Part shown: piece after piece, positions 42,922 through 52,547 of the stretch
Numbering within the stretch: position 1 is the stretch's first letter
How the letters are laid out: each line of letters begins with the position of its first letter
DNA from: Euryarchaeota archaeon UBA557
GTDB taxonomy: Archaea > Thermoplasmatota > Poseidoniia > Poseidoniales > Thalassarchaeaceae
Reading direction: 5' to 3'
NCBI GenBank assembly: GCA_002503285.1
Contig: DARI01000013.1
Coordinates: forward strand, 1-64,000
Length of the DNA stretch: 64,000 bases
Made by a program: the position numbers and the translations under genes
Notes under the pieces: generated by a model
Seen by the model: only the letters and a program-made list of their open reading frames with translations
What the model was told of the DNA's origin: nothing
Database searches by the model: none

Positions 42922-44463
42922 ATGCGAAATAATACAAATAAAAGTATCAAATTAAATAGGCAATTGGATAAATTATTAGTAGAAGCGATGAAAAAAGATT
43001 TACTTGTTAAAATTGGATGGGGCAGGGAGCAGGATAAAAAACCAAGAGATGGTGAAATAGGTGCTATTTCTCTATTGCCAGATAAATCAAAGGTATTACT
43101 ACTAGGAAATCTTGGGGAATGCGCTGGAGCAATGAATAATGGCGGTGTTTTTACACTCCAAGGATCTGCTACATCTATGCTAGGGGCTTTTCAAGAATCC
43201 GGAAAAATCATCGTTGAAAGAGATGTAGGTTCGAAGGCTGGATACAAAATGAAGGGTGGCTCTATAATAATACAGGGATCAGCAGGAATTGAAACAGGAG
43301 CAAGTATGCTAGGAGGTACAATAATTGTTAGAGGGCATACAGGAGATAGTTTGGGTGCTAATATGCAAGGCGGGATGGCAATAATTCTTGGCTCAACAGG
43401 TGCTGATCCAGGAGTAGGCATGAGAGGAGGTAAGTTAGTCATAGCTGGCAGTTGCCCTCCACCTGGAGAAAGTGTATCAATGAGGTCAATAAATAAGACA
43501 GAATTAGAAGAATGTAAAATTTTACTAAAGCCCCTTGGTTTGACAATTTCAGATGATGCATTAGTACTTGAAACTTTAAAAATATTGACAAATGATAATA
43601 GTAAATTAAAATCTTACATAGCAGAAGGATTTGAAAATATATCATTGATTCCTGATAATATTGAAAGAATACCAGAACATAATTCTATAGATCCATATAC
43701 TCTAGTTTTACCAAATAATTTAGAATCAGAAGGGATACTTTTTCCCATTCCATGGCTAGTAAAAAGTGATGATTCGAATAAATGGAAGGGGTTTAATTCA
43801 GAAAGGCAGCCGGCATTAGTTACGGATAATCCACGTAAAATAGATTTTGTAATTATTAACGATGCTAATCTAAGTAATGCTAAAACATTGATAGAAGAGT
43901 GCGCAGGTATTTTTATTGATTTAAAAAATCTACCTCCTATGAATGATGCAGAGTTAGAAGCAATAATTGTTTCACTAAAAAGTAGAATGATAGAAACATC
44001 TTTAATTTTTTTAAGAGATGATGTTAATAGAGTTGAGGAATTATTTAGACTGGTGGTTGAACTAGATCTAGATGGGGCATTTGTGGATTTATCAGTTCCG
44101 GGAGGAGGAATAATTGCGGCATCATTGCCGTTAATTGGATTAGCCGCGAAAACATGGGAATTTAAAAAAAGTAATCGAACTATTATGATAGGAATTGACA
44201 AGAATCCAGATGTACAGGATATGTTAATAGCAAATGCATCGGGATGTAATTTGATAGTTGGACCTTATGGTGGAGATGATGTTGAGGGTGACCTGATGAG
44301 TAAAAATATAATGTTAAAAAAATGGATGGTTGAATTAGGCATAGATGGATTAGAAAAAATTGGAAGAAAGAACCTTAGAGCAAATGACCATAATACGGCT
44401 GCCATCTCAGGATTAAGATTAATAGGCTATAATCGGCCATTACCAATGTGGTTACGAAAATAG
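42922..44463 (+). CDS. Glutamate-synthase-like protein: GXGXG domain followed by a degenerate barrel
   Basis: 513 residues. The N-terminal third (about 40-190) is a right-handed beta-helix of the GXGXG family, shared by the C-terminus of glutamate synthase and by FwdC: repeated units such as GGVFTLQGSA, GGSIIIQGSAG, GGTIIVRGHTGD and GGKLVIAGSCPPP. The C-terminal part (about 300-513) resembles the late half of the glutamate synthase FMN barrel: IASGCNLIVGPYGGDDVEG-like segment near 446, then ELGIDGLEKIGRKNLRA. Normal GltB has barrel first, then GXGXG, so the order is reversed. The Fe-S cysteines and amidotransferase domain are missing. Catalytic activity is doubtful; a regulatory or scaffold role is possible. 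Confidence 0.6.
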   Translation: MRNNTNKSIKLNRQLDKLLVEAMKKDLLVKIGWGREQDKKPRDGEIGAISLLPDKSKVLLLGNLGECAGAMNNGGVFTLQGSATSMLGAFQESGKIIVERDVGSKAGYKMKGGSIIIQGSAGIETGASMLGGTIIVRGHTGDSLGANMQGGMAIILGSTGADPGVGMRGGKLVIAGSCPPPGESVSMRSINKTELEECKILLKPLGLTISDDALVLETLKILTNDNSKLKSYIAEGFENISLIPDNIERIPEHNSIDPYTLVLPNNLESEGILFPIPWLVKSDDSNKWKGFNSERQPALVTDNPRKIDFVIINDANLSNAKTLIEECAGIFIDLKNLPPMNDAELEAIIVSLKSRMIETSLIFLRDDVNRVEELFRLVVELDLDGAFVDLSVPGGGIIAASLPLIGLAAKTWEFKKSNRTIMIGIDKNPDVQDMLIANASGCNLIVGPYGGDDVEGDLMSKNIMLKKWMVELGIDGLEKIGRKNLRANDHNTAAISGLRLIGYNRPLPMWLRK

Positions 44464-44473
44464 ATGTGATAGC

Positions 44474-46228
44474 ATGCCAACGATAACTTTAGAACATGAA
44501 ACTTTAACTAAAATTCAAAAAAATAATGGAGTTGTACATGATTATATAAAATGGGAAAATTGGTTACCTAAATTAGGATGCCCTGTTGAAAATAACGATG
44601 AAGAAAAAATTGAAATTGAGGTATTTCCGGATAGACCTGATTTGCTAAGTCATGAAACAATGGCCAAGGCCATAAGGTCTTTTTTGAAGTTAAGCAAGGA
44701 AAGTCCGGACTTAGAAATATTACCTGGGGAAAATAAAATTTTTGTTGACAATGATACAATAAATTCTCGTCCAATAATAATGTCTGCAATAGTAAAGGGA
44801 GTAGATACTGGTAAGGATTTCGATGAAAAAGAGAAATTTATTCAATCTTTGATGGATCATCAAGAGAAACTACATTTAACCCTTGGTAGGAAAAGGAAGT
44901 TTGCATCAATTGGGGTCCATGATTTGAAAATGATTAATGCACCTTTTAGATACATTACAGTTCCTTCAAGTTTCAAATTTACACCTTTGGGGGGTGAAAA
45001 AAATATGAGTATTGATGAGATAATTTTTCAACATCCGAAAGGCATAGAATATTCTAATTTAGTTGATAATCTCAAATCATACCCTATAATATTAGATTCT
45101 AATGATGACGTAATATCATTTCCCCCAATAATAAATGGTAAAAAAACTACTGTAACGCAAACCACAAAAGACTTCTTTATTGATGTCACTGGATGGGATT
45201 CTAGAGCGTGTGAAACTTGTTTACTATTGATGTGCCTTAATCTAGGAGAAAGAGGTGGTAAAATAGAGAGTTTAGAAATTACTTATCCCAATGATTCAAT
45301 CATAGTTACTCCAGTGGGAGAATCAGTTGAACATAAAGTACCAGATAAATTAATTAAAAAAATACTTGGCTTTGACCTAACTAATAAAGAAATTTCTGAA
45401 TCAATAGATAAAATGGGGGGCGAATTAAGTGATTCAAGGACCGTAACTAATGGAGTCAATAGTTCGGAAAGATGGTCAGATTGTTTAGTTGGTGATAAAG
45501 AGCACATAATATCCATGCCAAGATGGAGGAGTGACATTATGCACCCGATAGATATTGTTGAAGATATAGCAATTGGAATAGGTTATGATAATTTGAAAGA
45601 TGATTTTTCATCAATACACTTAGATGCCATTCCCCTAGAATCCGCACAAAGAAATAGACGAATAAGAGAAAGTTTACGTTCACTTGGCCTTCAAGAAACA
45701 CAGAGTTTGACACTATCTAACGAACGCGATCAATTTGATAAGATAAGGAAAGATAAAACAGGAATTATTACTACTATATCAAATCCCATAAGTAAAGATC
45801 ACACCATTCTTAGACAATACATTCTCCCTTCATTGATGCAATTATTAGCTTCCAACAGACATCAAGAACTACCACAAAGAATTTATGAATTAGGATTTGT
45901 AGTATCGGATCTAAAGAATCAGCATAGTTTTTCTTGGGCATGTGCAGAAGTAGGGGGTGGGTTTACTGCAGCAAAGGGATTTACTCAAGCATTATTGAGA
46001 GATTTAGGCATACTAAATACTGAAGTAATATTTGAAGCAACATCTGAAGATAATGGACCATGGCTACTTGGAAGGGGTGCAAAGGTAATTATACGAGGAA
46101 TTGAAATCGGTCAGTTTGGAGAAATAGACCCAAAAGTTAGCATTAATTTCGGATTAAGGTCTCCAATACATGCTGGCGAATTTGACATTGAAAAAATTAA
46201 AGAAGTCTCAGTTGACTCACTTATCTAA
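44474..46228 (+). CDS. pheT: Phenylalanyl-tRNA synthetase beta subunit
   Basis: 584 residues, the length and layout of the archaeal/eukaryotic PheT: an N-terminal PTITLEHETL strand, EVFPDRPDLLSHE, a B3/B4 tRNA-editing region with VTQTTKDFFIDVTG, B5 domains, and a C-terminal catalytic-like fold (RRIRESLRSLGLQETQSLTL... SNPISKDHTILRQYILPSLM... RIYELGFV). It pairs with PheS to charge tRNA-Phe; pheS is not in the window. It starts ten bases after the GltB-like gene. The 3' end overlaps a small minus-strand ORF by 12 bases. Confidence 0.93.
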   Translation: MPTITLEHETLTKIQKNNGVVHDYIKWENWLPKLGCPVENNDEEKIEIEVFPDRPDLLSHETMAKAIRSFLKLSKESPDLEILPGENKIFVDNDTINSRPIIMSAIVKGVDTGKDFDEKEKFIQSLMDHQEKLHLTLGRKRKFASIGVHDLKMINAPFRYITVPSSFKFTPLGGEKNMSIDEIIFQHPKGIEYSNLVDNLKSYPIILDSNDDVISFPPIINGKKTTVTQTTKDFFIDVTGWDSRACETCLLLMCLNLGERGGKIESLEITYPNDSIIVTPVGESVEHKVPDKLIKKILGFDLTNKEISESIDKMGGELSDSRTVTNGVNSSERWSDCLVGDKEHIISMPRWRSDIMHPIDIVEDIAIGIGYDNLKDDFSSIHLDAIPLESAQRNRRIRESLRSLGLQETQSLTLSNERDQFDKIRKDKTGIITTISNPISKDHTILRQYILPSLMQLLASNRHQELPQRIYELGFVVSDLKNQHSFSWACAEVGGGFTAAKGFTQALLRDLGILNTEVIFEATSEDNGPWLLGRGAKVIIRGIEIGQFGEIDPKVSINFGLRSPIHAGEFDIEKIKEVSVDSLI

Positions 46229-46414
46229 TATATCTTCATCAAATAACTTCATAGCATCCAAAAATTTTTTATTATCTAAATGTGATTTCCCTTCTCCTTT
46301 TTTTGAATCTTTGGCAATAACTTTTCTCTCATATTCTACAATGTTTTCTGTAAATTTTGAACTTTTCAACCGAGACGAAGATTTTTTTTTCTTAAATGGC
46401 CATATTGGAGTCAC
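46217..46414 (-). CDS. Small lysine-rich hypothetical protein
   Basis: 65 residues from a GTG start, very basic with two helix-like stretches (ENIVEYERKVIAKDSKK, then DNKKFLDAMKLFDEDILDK). No signature is recognised. Codon use and charged composition look like real coding sequence, and the alternative plus-strand frame here is a low-quality one rich in Phe, Leu and Ser. Its 3' end overlaps pheT by 12 bases in convergent orientation. Treat as probable, not certain. Confidence 0.42.
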   Translation of the reverse strand: MTPIWPFKKKKSSSRLKSSKFTENIVEYERKVIAKDSKKGEGKSHLDNKKFLDAMKLFDEDILDK

Positions 46415-46504
46415 GATACTTCATGAAGTAAATAGCAAATTAAGATTTCCCAATAATTATCAATAAAGACCATAAAACAATAATTTCTAGACGGCTTGAT
46501 TACT

Positions 46505-47245
46505 ATGTCGAATAGTGTAATTGGCATTGATGAAGCAGGAAGAGGACCAGTAATAGGTCCGATGGTGGTGTGTGCAATAAAACTTCCAAAAACTGATTAT
46601 AAAATATTAAAAAAAATTGGTGTTGATGACTCAAAAAAACTTAGTAAGATTAAAAGAAAAAAAATTTATCAATTAATATTAAAAGAGTCCGAAATAAATA
46701 ATTGGGAGATATTTGTCAATATATGTAAAGCATCAGATATTGACATTGGAAGGAAAAAAATGAATATAAATGAATTAGAAATTAACTTATTTTCGGAATC
46801 TATACTGCAAGTAAGTACTGCTTATGATAATGATGAAATCTTTTTAGATGCATGTGACGTAAATGAAGATAGGTTTGGAGTATCCGTAAGAAATAAATTA
46901 GGAAGTTTGTGGAGAGATAATATAATCATATCAAAACATAAAATGGATCAAAGAAATTTAGCAGTAGGCGCTGCAAGTATTATTGCTAAAGTAGTAAGGG
47001 ATGAAGAAATATTAAGAATTGGGAATAAACTAGATTTTCAAATTGGTTCAGGATATCCTTCCGACCCTATTACTATCATAGCAGTTAAAAAAATGATTAC
47101 ATCAGAATATCCTCACGATGAATTAAGATGGAGTTGGGCTACAACAAAAAATGCTTGGATGAAATATCATAATAAGGCGATTCCGATTAGAGATGAAATA
47201 AATCATTTATCATGGAAAAAATCTTTCAGGAACGAGATAGAATAA
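46505..47245 (+). CDS. rnhB: Ribonuclease HII
   Basis: 246 residues. Degrades RNA in RNA-DNA hybrids and removes misincorporated ribonucleotides. The catalytic start IGIDEAGRGPVIGPMVV (D9, E10) is intact; VDDSKKLSK, FLDACDVN (third acidic residue) and ASIIAKVVRDEEI follow. ATG 46505 is taken; a TTG at 46496 is in frame but adds three residues only. It begins a same-strand pair with gltX. Confidence 0.93.
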   Translation: MSNSVIGIDEAGRGPVIGPMVVCAIKLPKTDYKILKKIGVDDSKKLSKIKRKKIYQLILKESEINNWEIFVNICKASDIDIGRKKMNINELEINLFSESILQVSTAYDNDEIFLDACDVNEDRFGVSVRNKLGSLWRDNIIISKHKMDQRNLAVGAASIIAKVVRDEEILRIGNKLDFQIGSGYPSDPITIIAVKKMITSEYPHDELRWSWATTKNAWMKYHNKAIPIRDEINHLSWKKSFRNEIE

Positions 47246-47287
47246 GAATGGTGAAATGCATAATATCGATAGGAGTGAGATACTGAC

Positions 47288-49030
47288 ATGAGCAAAGATA
47301 CTGATTGGGACTCCGGCATTAAGGATGTAGTTCGAAAATACGCCCTTCAAAATGCATTAGAATATAACGGAAATGGCAAACCCAGTAGTGTATTGGGCAG
47401 AATAATGTCTGAAAGGAAAGATTTACGAGCTTTGGCAAAAAAATTATCTTCGCTAATCGATTCTGAGGTAAGCATTGCTAATGAAATTGCTGCTAATGAT
47501 GGCATAGAAAGTATAAAGAAAATATTAACAAAATTAAATCCGGATGCATTAGTTAGAAAGAAGCAAATTCGTAGAACTGGCTTACCAGATTTATTAGATA
47601 CTGAAAATAAGAAAATCATATTAAGATTTGCCCCTAATCCAAATGGCCCATTGACTTTAGGTCATTCAAGAGGAATTGTATTAAATTCTCAATTTGCTAA
47701 GAAATATAATGGAAAGGTTGTGTTGCGATTTGACGATACTGATACAAAAGTAAAGCCACCGATGTTAGAAGCATACAAGTGGATAGAAGAGGAATACGAA
47801 TGGATAAGTGGTTCACCTGCAGATATAGTAATACGAGCCAGTGAAAGAATGCCAATATACTTAGATTATGCAGAAAAAATGATTTCAAAAGGATTTGGGT
47901 ATGTCTGTAGATGCAGTTCTGGAGAATTTAAAAAACTGAGAGATGCGGGAGAAGTTAGTCCATACAGAAACAGAAGTATAGAGGAAAATCTGAATGATTG
48001 GAGTGCCATGTTGGATGGAAAAATGAAAGCTGGAGAGGGAGTAGTGAGAGTAAAAACTCCAACAGATCTCCCTAATCCTGCTCTAAGAGACTGGCCTGCA
48101 TTAAGGATTCAACACGGTGAACACCCTATTGTTGGAAAAATGTATAAAGTATGGCCACTATTAGACTTCCAAAGTGCGATAGAAGATCATGAACAAAGAG
48201 TAACGCACATAATTCGTGGTAAAGATTTGATGGATAGCACCAGAAAGCAAAAATTATTGTATGAGCATTTTGGATGGGATTATCCAGAAACGATGTATTG
48301 GGGAAGAGTAAAAGTTTTTGAATTTGGCGGGTTCTCAACTTCAGGAATGAGAAAATCAATAATGGAAAGCGAATATTCAGGATGGGATGACTTAAGACTA
48401 CCAACAATAAAATCATTAAGAAGAAGAGGTTTTGATCCAAGTTCACTTAGATCTTTTTGGCTAGATCTCGGACTTACTCAAAAGGATATCTCAATTTCAA
48501 TGCAGACTATTGAGTCATTTAATATTAAAAAAATTGATCCGATAACGCCGAGGAGATTTTTTGTAAGGAATCCTATAAAATTAAAAATGTCTTGGAAGGG
48601 CAAAAATAAAAAATTTAATGATATATTAAAAATCCAAAATCATCCAAATAGCACTAATTTAGATGATGTTAGAAAATGGAGATTTAATGAATTTGAAGAA
48701 ACTTTGTTTATTGAAAATAACGACTACATTAAATGGGATAAATTTAGGCTAAAGGATTTCGCAGATGTTTCTAAAATAGACAAACATTGCAAAGTAGAAT
48801 CAATTGAAAGACAAGATAATCGACAAATCATACATTGGCTACTTGAATCAATTTCTAGAGAGGCCGTTTTACATATTCCTCAAGGCAATAACATAATGAT
48901 CCACGAAGGCATAATAGAGAACTATAATTTAGAAGAAGGGAAAATATATCAATTCGAAAGGGTGGGTTTTGCCAAGATAGAAAATATAACTCCAGGTAAA
49001 CCAATAAAATTAATTTGGCTCCATAGTTAA
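47288..49030 (+). CDS. gltX: Glutamyl-tRNA synthetase (archaeal)
   Basis: 580 residues of the archaeal/eukaryotic GluRS-GlnRS type. The HIGH signature appears as PNPNGPLTLGHSRG with VLRFDDTDTKVKPP after it; the KMSKS loop reads STSGMRKS. A C-terminal beta-barrel anticodon-binding region completes it. In archaea this enzyme also charges tRNA-Gln with Glu for later amidation; no GatDE genes are in view. An AGGAG site precedes the ATG. Confidence 0.94.
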   Translation: MSKDTDWDSGIKDVVRKYALQNALEYNGNGKPSSVLGRIMSERKDLRALAKKLSSLIDSEVSIANEIAANDGIESIKKILTKLNPDALVRKKQIRRTGLPDLLDTENKKIILRFAPNPNGPLTLGHSRGIVLNSQFAKKYNGKVVLRFDDTDTKVKPPMLEAYKWIEEEYEWISGSPADIVIRASERMPIYLDYAEKMISKGFGYVCRCSSGEFKKLRDAGEVSPYRNRSIEENLNDWSAMLDGKMKAGEGVVRVKTPTDLPNPALRDWPALRIQHGEHPIVGKMYKVWPLLDFQSAIEDHEQRVTHIIRGKDLMDSTRKQKLLYEHFGWDYPETMYWGRVKVFEFGGFSTSGMRKSIMESEYSGWDDLRLPTIKSLRRRGFDPSSLRSFWLDLGLTQKDISISMQTIESFNIKKIDPITPRRFFVRNPIKLKMSWKGKNKKFNDILKIQNHPNSTNLDDVRKWRFNEFEETLFIENNDYIKWDKFRLKDFADVSKIDKHCKVESIERQDNRQIIHWLLESISREAVLHIPQGNNIMIHEGIIENYNLEEGKIYQFERVGFAKIENITPGKPIKLIWLHS

Positions 49031-49110
49031 TAAAATTACCATTTAGGATTGTATATTTTATTAATCTTATAAGCGGCGCATTCAAACACGTGATATCAAT
49101 CAGATGGCAA

Positions 49111-51114
49111 ATGACGCTACGAGATAGGGCCAATGCATTTATTTTGGCATCACTAATTACAATGATAATTTTTATGCCAATGGCCGTTCAAAGTCAAATT
49201 TCCGAAGAATGTTGCAAACAACGAGAATTTGAATTATTTTTAATTGGTGAACCTGATGATGGAATATTAACACCATTCTATTCTGAGCTAAATACAGAAG
49301 AAGTTGAAGTTGAAGTTACATCATCAATAGGAGGAGAAGTTAAGATTGCGACATGGGATGTAACTTGGAGGATCGAGGGAGAATATCTCTCAGAAACTTG
49401 GGAATTTTCCATACCATACAGGTTACAAGGAGCAGCCGGTTTTACGCTTAATGCCACATTAGAAGTAAAAATTGGTGGCGATACATACGAAGGGTCAATT
49501 CCGACGCCTGAAATATTATTGACTGGAGAAGGTAATTTGGAGATACCGGTAGAAGTTGCACAAGGCGATATATCGGAAGGAGATTTAGTAGAAATTACTC
49601 TAAGTGTACAGAATTTGGTATTTACAAGCCCTGGTGAAGATACTGGAGTATTCTTTGTTTGGGGATCAGAAGAATATGATGCTAGCATAAGGGTGAAATT
49701 GCCACTCTTAGAAATTTTGATTAAAGACCCGAGTGTAACTGGTAATTTAGTTTATCTTCCTGTTATGATAAAGTCAGGATTTGAGGGCGACATGTGGTCA
49801 AAATCTAATGGGATTGCCAAAGTCCAAAATATAGAGATAGGCGAAAGCCCCATAGCGATACTAAGAGATATTGGCGTAGAAGTAACATTTGTTTGGGAAG
49901 TTCCGGTCAACTCTGATGGAATTATTAAATTTGAATTTGAATTAATCCCTCAACCAGGATTAATTATTAGTTCAAATAAGACTCATGAGATAGTAGTTGG
50001 GGAAGATAGTGGACCTGGTGATTGGTACCCAGAGAATGAGCCATTGAGAGATGGAGGATCTACAATTGAAGTTGATATCGATACGAAATTTAAGGGAAAT
50101 TCGATAGAAAAACAAATTTCAATAGAATTTGATGGGGCAATGTCACAATGGATTAGATGGGGATTGGACAATATTGGAAATAGCACATTAGATTCCAATA
50201 GTTGGTGGAAGAATCTTAATTCATATTCTGATTCCATAAAATCTACTGAAAAACATAATGGTAAAGTTGATGATTCCGAAATTAGAGCACTAAAAAACCA
50301 TCTGATAGGCTCTAGATCAGACCTTAGATCATTTTTTGCAAATGGCCTATACCTAGAGATTGAGTCAATAATTGGCATAAATCCCATAGATTTAGGTCCT
50401 ACAGAAATAAATATCAATATGGGTGCAACTAGAGCATTTAGTTCGGAAGAAATGATAATAACGATTGAGACTTCTTATGCTATTGAAGAAAATCAAAGGC
50501 AAATATTAGTTGAGAACTTTATTAGGCCATCATCCGAACAAATCTGGGATGAAGTTTCTTTGAACATTATGTTCAAAACTAATATGTTGACTGGCATGGG
50601 AGACATATATGCAGATGAAATAGACTATAAACTGAGAAGATGGATAATCATGGAATCAATTAGTATTACTGAAGAAGACATTGATACCGAAATTGAATTC
50701 AGAATTGAGTTTGTACCGCCTAGTTCAATTATATTTAGCCCCCTTGTATCTGCAATGATTTCTGTACTGGCATTATCAGTCGCTTTAGTAATAGGAATGG
50801 CCCTAACAAAAAGAAGAGCGAGAGTTCCTACTATGATTACAGTATTAGTCTTAGGAGCCTTAGCATTTACAATTTATTGGATGGGGTTACCTTTGCAAAT
50901 AGTATTAGGAATAGTTTCAACTAGCGTTTTATTAGTATTTCCAATCTCATTGGTATCACCAACCTCAAAAACTATTGAAAAAATAACTAATAATGTTGGA
51001 GGACCTTATGTCAAATGTCCATCTTGCGGTATTTCTAATCAAGTTCAGTCTACGGTGAGGCCATTAAGAATACCATGTTCGGAATGTAATAGTATTTTAA
51101 GAATTGAAAATTAA
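49111..51114 (+). CDS. Exported membrane protein with C-terminal zinc ribbon
   Basis: 667 residues: signal peptide (ANAFILASLITMIIFMPMAVQS), an exported beta-rich region of about 520 residues, three hydrophobic segments between about 545 and 625 (VSAMISVLALSVALVIGMAL, MITVLVLGALAFTIYWMG, IVLGIVSTSVLLVFPISL) and a cytoplasmic zinc ribbon CPSCG...CSECN. The zinc end is a common cytoplasmic tail among surface proteins of these archaea, but the outer domain is not recognised. A GTG at 49090 would add seven residues. Its stop shares TTAA with the convergent gene. Confidence 0.7.
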   Translation: MTLRDRANAFILASLITMIIFMPMAVQSQISEECCKQREFELFLIGEPDDGILTPFYSELNTEEVEVEVTSSIGGEVKIATWDVTWRIEGEYLSETWEFSIPYRLQGAAGFTLNATLEVKIGGDTYEGSIPTPEILLTGEGNLEIPVEVAQGDISEGDLVEITLSVQNLVFTSPGEDTGVFFVWGSEEYDASIRVKLPLLEILIKDPSVTGNLVYLPVMIKSGFEGDMWSKSNGIAKVQNIEIGESPIAILRDIGVEVTFVWEVPVNSDGIIKFEFELIPQPGLIISSNKTHEIVVGEDSGPGDWYPENEPLRDGGSTIEVDIDTKFKGNSIEKQISIEFDGAMSQWIRWGLDNIGNSTLDSNSWWKNLNSYSDSIKSTEKHNGKVDDSEIRALKNHLIGSRSDLRSFFANGLYLEIESIIGINPIDLGPTEININMGATRAFSSEEMIITIETSYAIEENQRQILVENFIRPSSEQIWDEVSLNIMFKTNMLTGMGDIYADEIDYKLRRWIIMESISITEEDIDTEIEFRIEFVPPSSIIFSPLVSAMISVLALSVALVIGMALTKRRARVPTMITVLVLGALAFTIYWMGLPLQIVLGIVSTSVLLVFPISLVSPTSKTIEKITNNVGGPYVKCPSCGISNQVQSTVRPLRIPCSECNSILRIEN

Positions 51115-51971
51115 TTTATAATTCCGTATTTTAATAAAGAATTCATTAGGTTTTCTGATAATGAATATTCATCATCGAAGTCCCATTTATCTAACTGATA
51201 ATTTAATTGGCCTACCATATCAGTTTCCCAACCTGGTGCTACAATACAATTCCAAATTATTTCCTCTACACGTGCAGTAGAAGGTAGATTTTTCGTTAAT
51301 ACTGGTTTAGCCAATAATGATAAAGATTCTTCCTTCATAGCAATATTCATATCATTCCATGATGAAGATAAAGATTTTAAATAACTCACATCAATCCAAT
51401 TAAAATTTTTTAAATTTGGATTTTTTACTTCTGTTATAGGTAATATACGGATGCTCCCTTCTTTTTTTAATATATTTTTTAATTTTAAAAATACAGGATC
51501 ATAGGTATTGTCAAGTGAGTCATCTAACCAGTTGCCCGATAATATCCACGGGCGTAACCTGCGTAATCTTATGCTATTAGGGCATATTTCATTAGCTAAT
51601 GCATGCGACTGTGCTATTGCGGTTAGAGGTCCTTTTTTGGAATCTCCATCTGAACCAGTTAGTCCTTCAACAATTGAATCTGAGAGGAATAATGAATTAT
51701 TATCATTATTTAGATATGGACCAATTTGATCATTTGAATTCACCACATTTATGGAAGGATAATTTTGATTAGGTTCATTTACAAATCTTCTCCTATAGGG
51801 AATATTAGAATCTAATAAGGCGGCCTCAATTGGGGCAAGGGCTAAACAGCCACGGATACTAGGTTGGGATGTAATAAGAATAGTATTGTTAGATTCTTTA
51901 ATATCTTGACTGAATTTTATAAATATTTCAGAAACATCTGAGAAAACTACATCATCCAATAAGTTCTCCAT
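51111..51971 (-). CDS. Possible degenerate DHH/RecJ-Cdc45-like protein
   Basis: 286 residues. The N-terminal third keeps the rhythm of a DHH phosphoesterase, but the catalytic aspartates are gone: NTILITSQPSIRGCLALAPIEAALLDS stands where an HxDADGxxSA motif is expected, and NNSLFLSDSIVEG where DxG is. The middle (GPLTAIAQSHALANEICP) recalls the helical part before the DHHA1 domain. It follows S15 by 44 bases; archaeal S15 genes are often followed by a RecJ/GAN-type gene, which supports the idea. Such inactive relatives act as Cdc45-like parts of the replicative helicase. The identification is tentative. Confidence 0.4.
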   Translation of the reverse strand: MENLLDDVVFSDVSEIFIKFSQDIKESNNTILITSQPSIRGCLALAPIEAALLDSNIPYRRRFVNEPNQNYPSINVVNSNDQIGPYLNNDNNSLFLSDSIVEGLTGSDGDSKKGPLTAIAQSHALANEICPNSIRLRRLRPWILSGNWLDDSLDNTYDPVFLKLKNILKKEGSIRILPITEVKNPNLKNFNWIDVSYLKSLSSSWNDMNIAMKEESLSLLAKPVLTKNLPSTARVEEIIWNCIVAPGWETDMVGQLNYQLDKWDFDDEYSLSENLMNSLLKYGIIN

Positions 51972-52015
51972 AAGCGGGCTGAAATAGGTTAGGCGTTCAA
52001 GCCTTCTGCTTATAA

Positions 52016-52471
52016 TTACTCAACCATTAATCTTAGTTGATCTCTTTTATATGTCCAAGTTTCAAGAATATTTCCATTTCCCTTGTAATATCTAGCTAAT
52101 CTACGTATTTTTGATTCGCATAATTCTAATTGTCTACGATTATGAATATCTTTTTTGTTTGAATTTAAATGATCAATTAGCCTTAATGCTCTACGCATGA
52201 GGTTCATCATATCTTCAGGATAAGATGGTACAATATTGTTCCTAGTAAGAGTTTGGGAGATTCTTTCACCTGTTACTAAACGAGCATCGGGGACTGCATA
52301 TCTATCTCTAAGAATCGTTCCAATAACTGCTGTTGAATTACCTTCTTTTGAGAGAGTTAAAATTAATTCCTCAACTTCTTCTTTATTATCATTAGACCAA
52401 ACAGGAGGCATTTTAGAATTGGGCTTGTTTGAGCCACTACTTCCTTTCCCTTTACTATGCATACGTGCCAC
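52016..52471 (-). CDS. rps15: Ribosomal protein S15 (uS15)
   Basis: 151 residues, the archaeal/eukaryotic long form. It starts MARMHSKGKGSSGS, has PPVWSNDNKEEVEELI, RDRYAVPDARLVTG, and a C-terminal 16S-binding helix pair (RRQLELCESKIRRLARYYK). GTG is the start codon, fixed by the family N-terminus and by the strong ribosome-binding site AGAGGTGATT just upstream. It lies in the order arcS, S15, DHH-like gene on the minus strand. Confidence 0.95.
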   Translation of the reverse strand: MARMHSKGKGSSGSNKPNSKMPPVWSNDNKEEVEELILTLSKEGNSTAVIGTILRDRYAVPDARLVTGERISQTLTRNNIVPSYPEDMMNLMRRALRLIDHLNSNKKDIHNRRQLELCESKIRRLARYYKGNGNILETWTYKRDQLRLMVE

Positions 52472-52477
52472 TCATAA

Positions 52478-52488
52478 TCACCTCTGAC
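52478..52488 (-). promoter_or_regulatory. Strong ribosome-binding site of rps15
   Basis: AGAGGTGATTA on the minus strand, complementary to the 16S 3' end, about seven bases before the GTG start. Confidence 0.6.
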
Positions 52489-52547
52489 AGCCATGCGACT
52501 AACCCACCCTCTTTAATCGCTACGTAAGATTTTTGTAAGAATTCGAT

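Noticed and set aside
46170..46466. 98-codon plus-strand frame at the end of pheT
   Set aside because: It overlaps the pheT 3' end in another frame and has Phe/Leu/Ser-rich composition; the opposite-strand 65-codon frame looks more like coding sequence.
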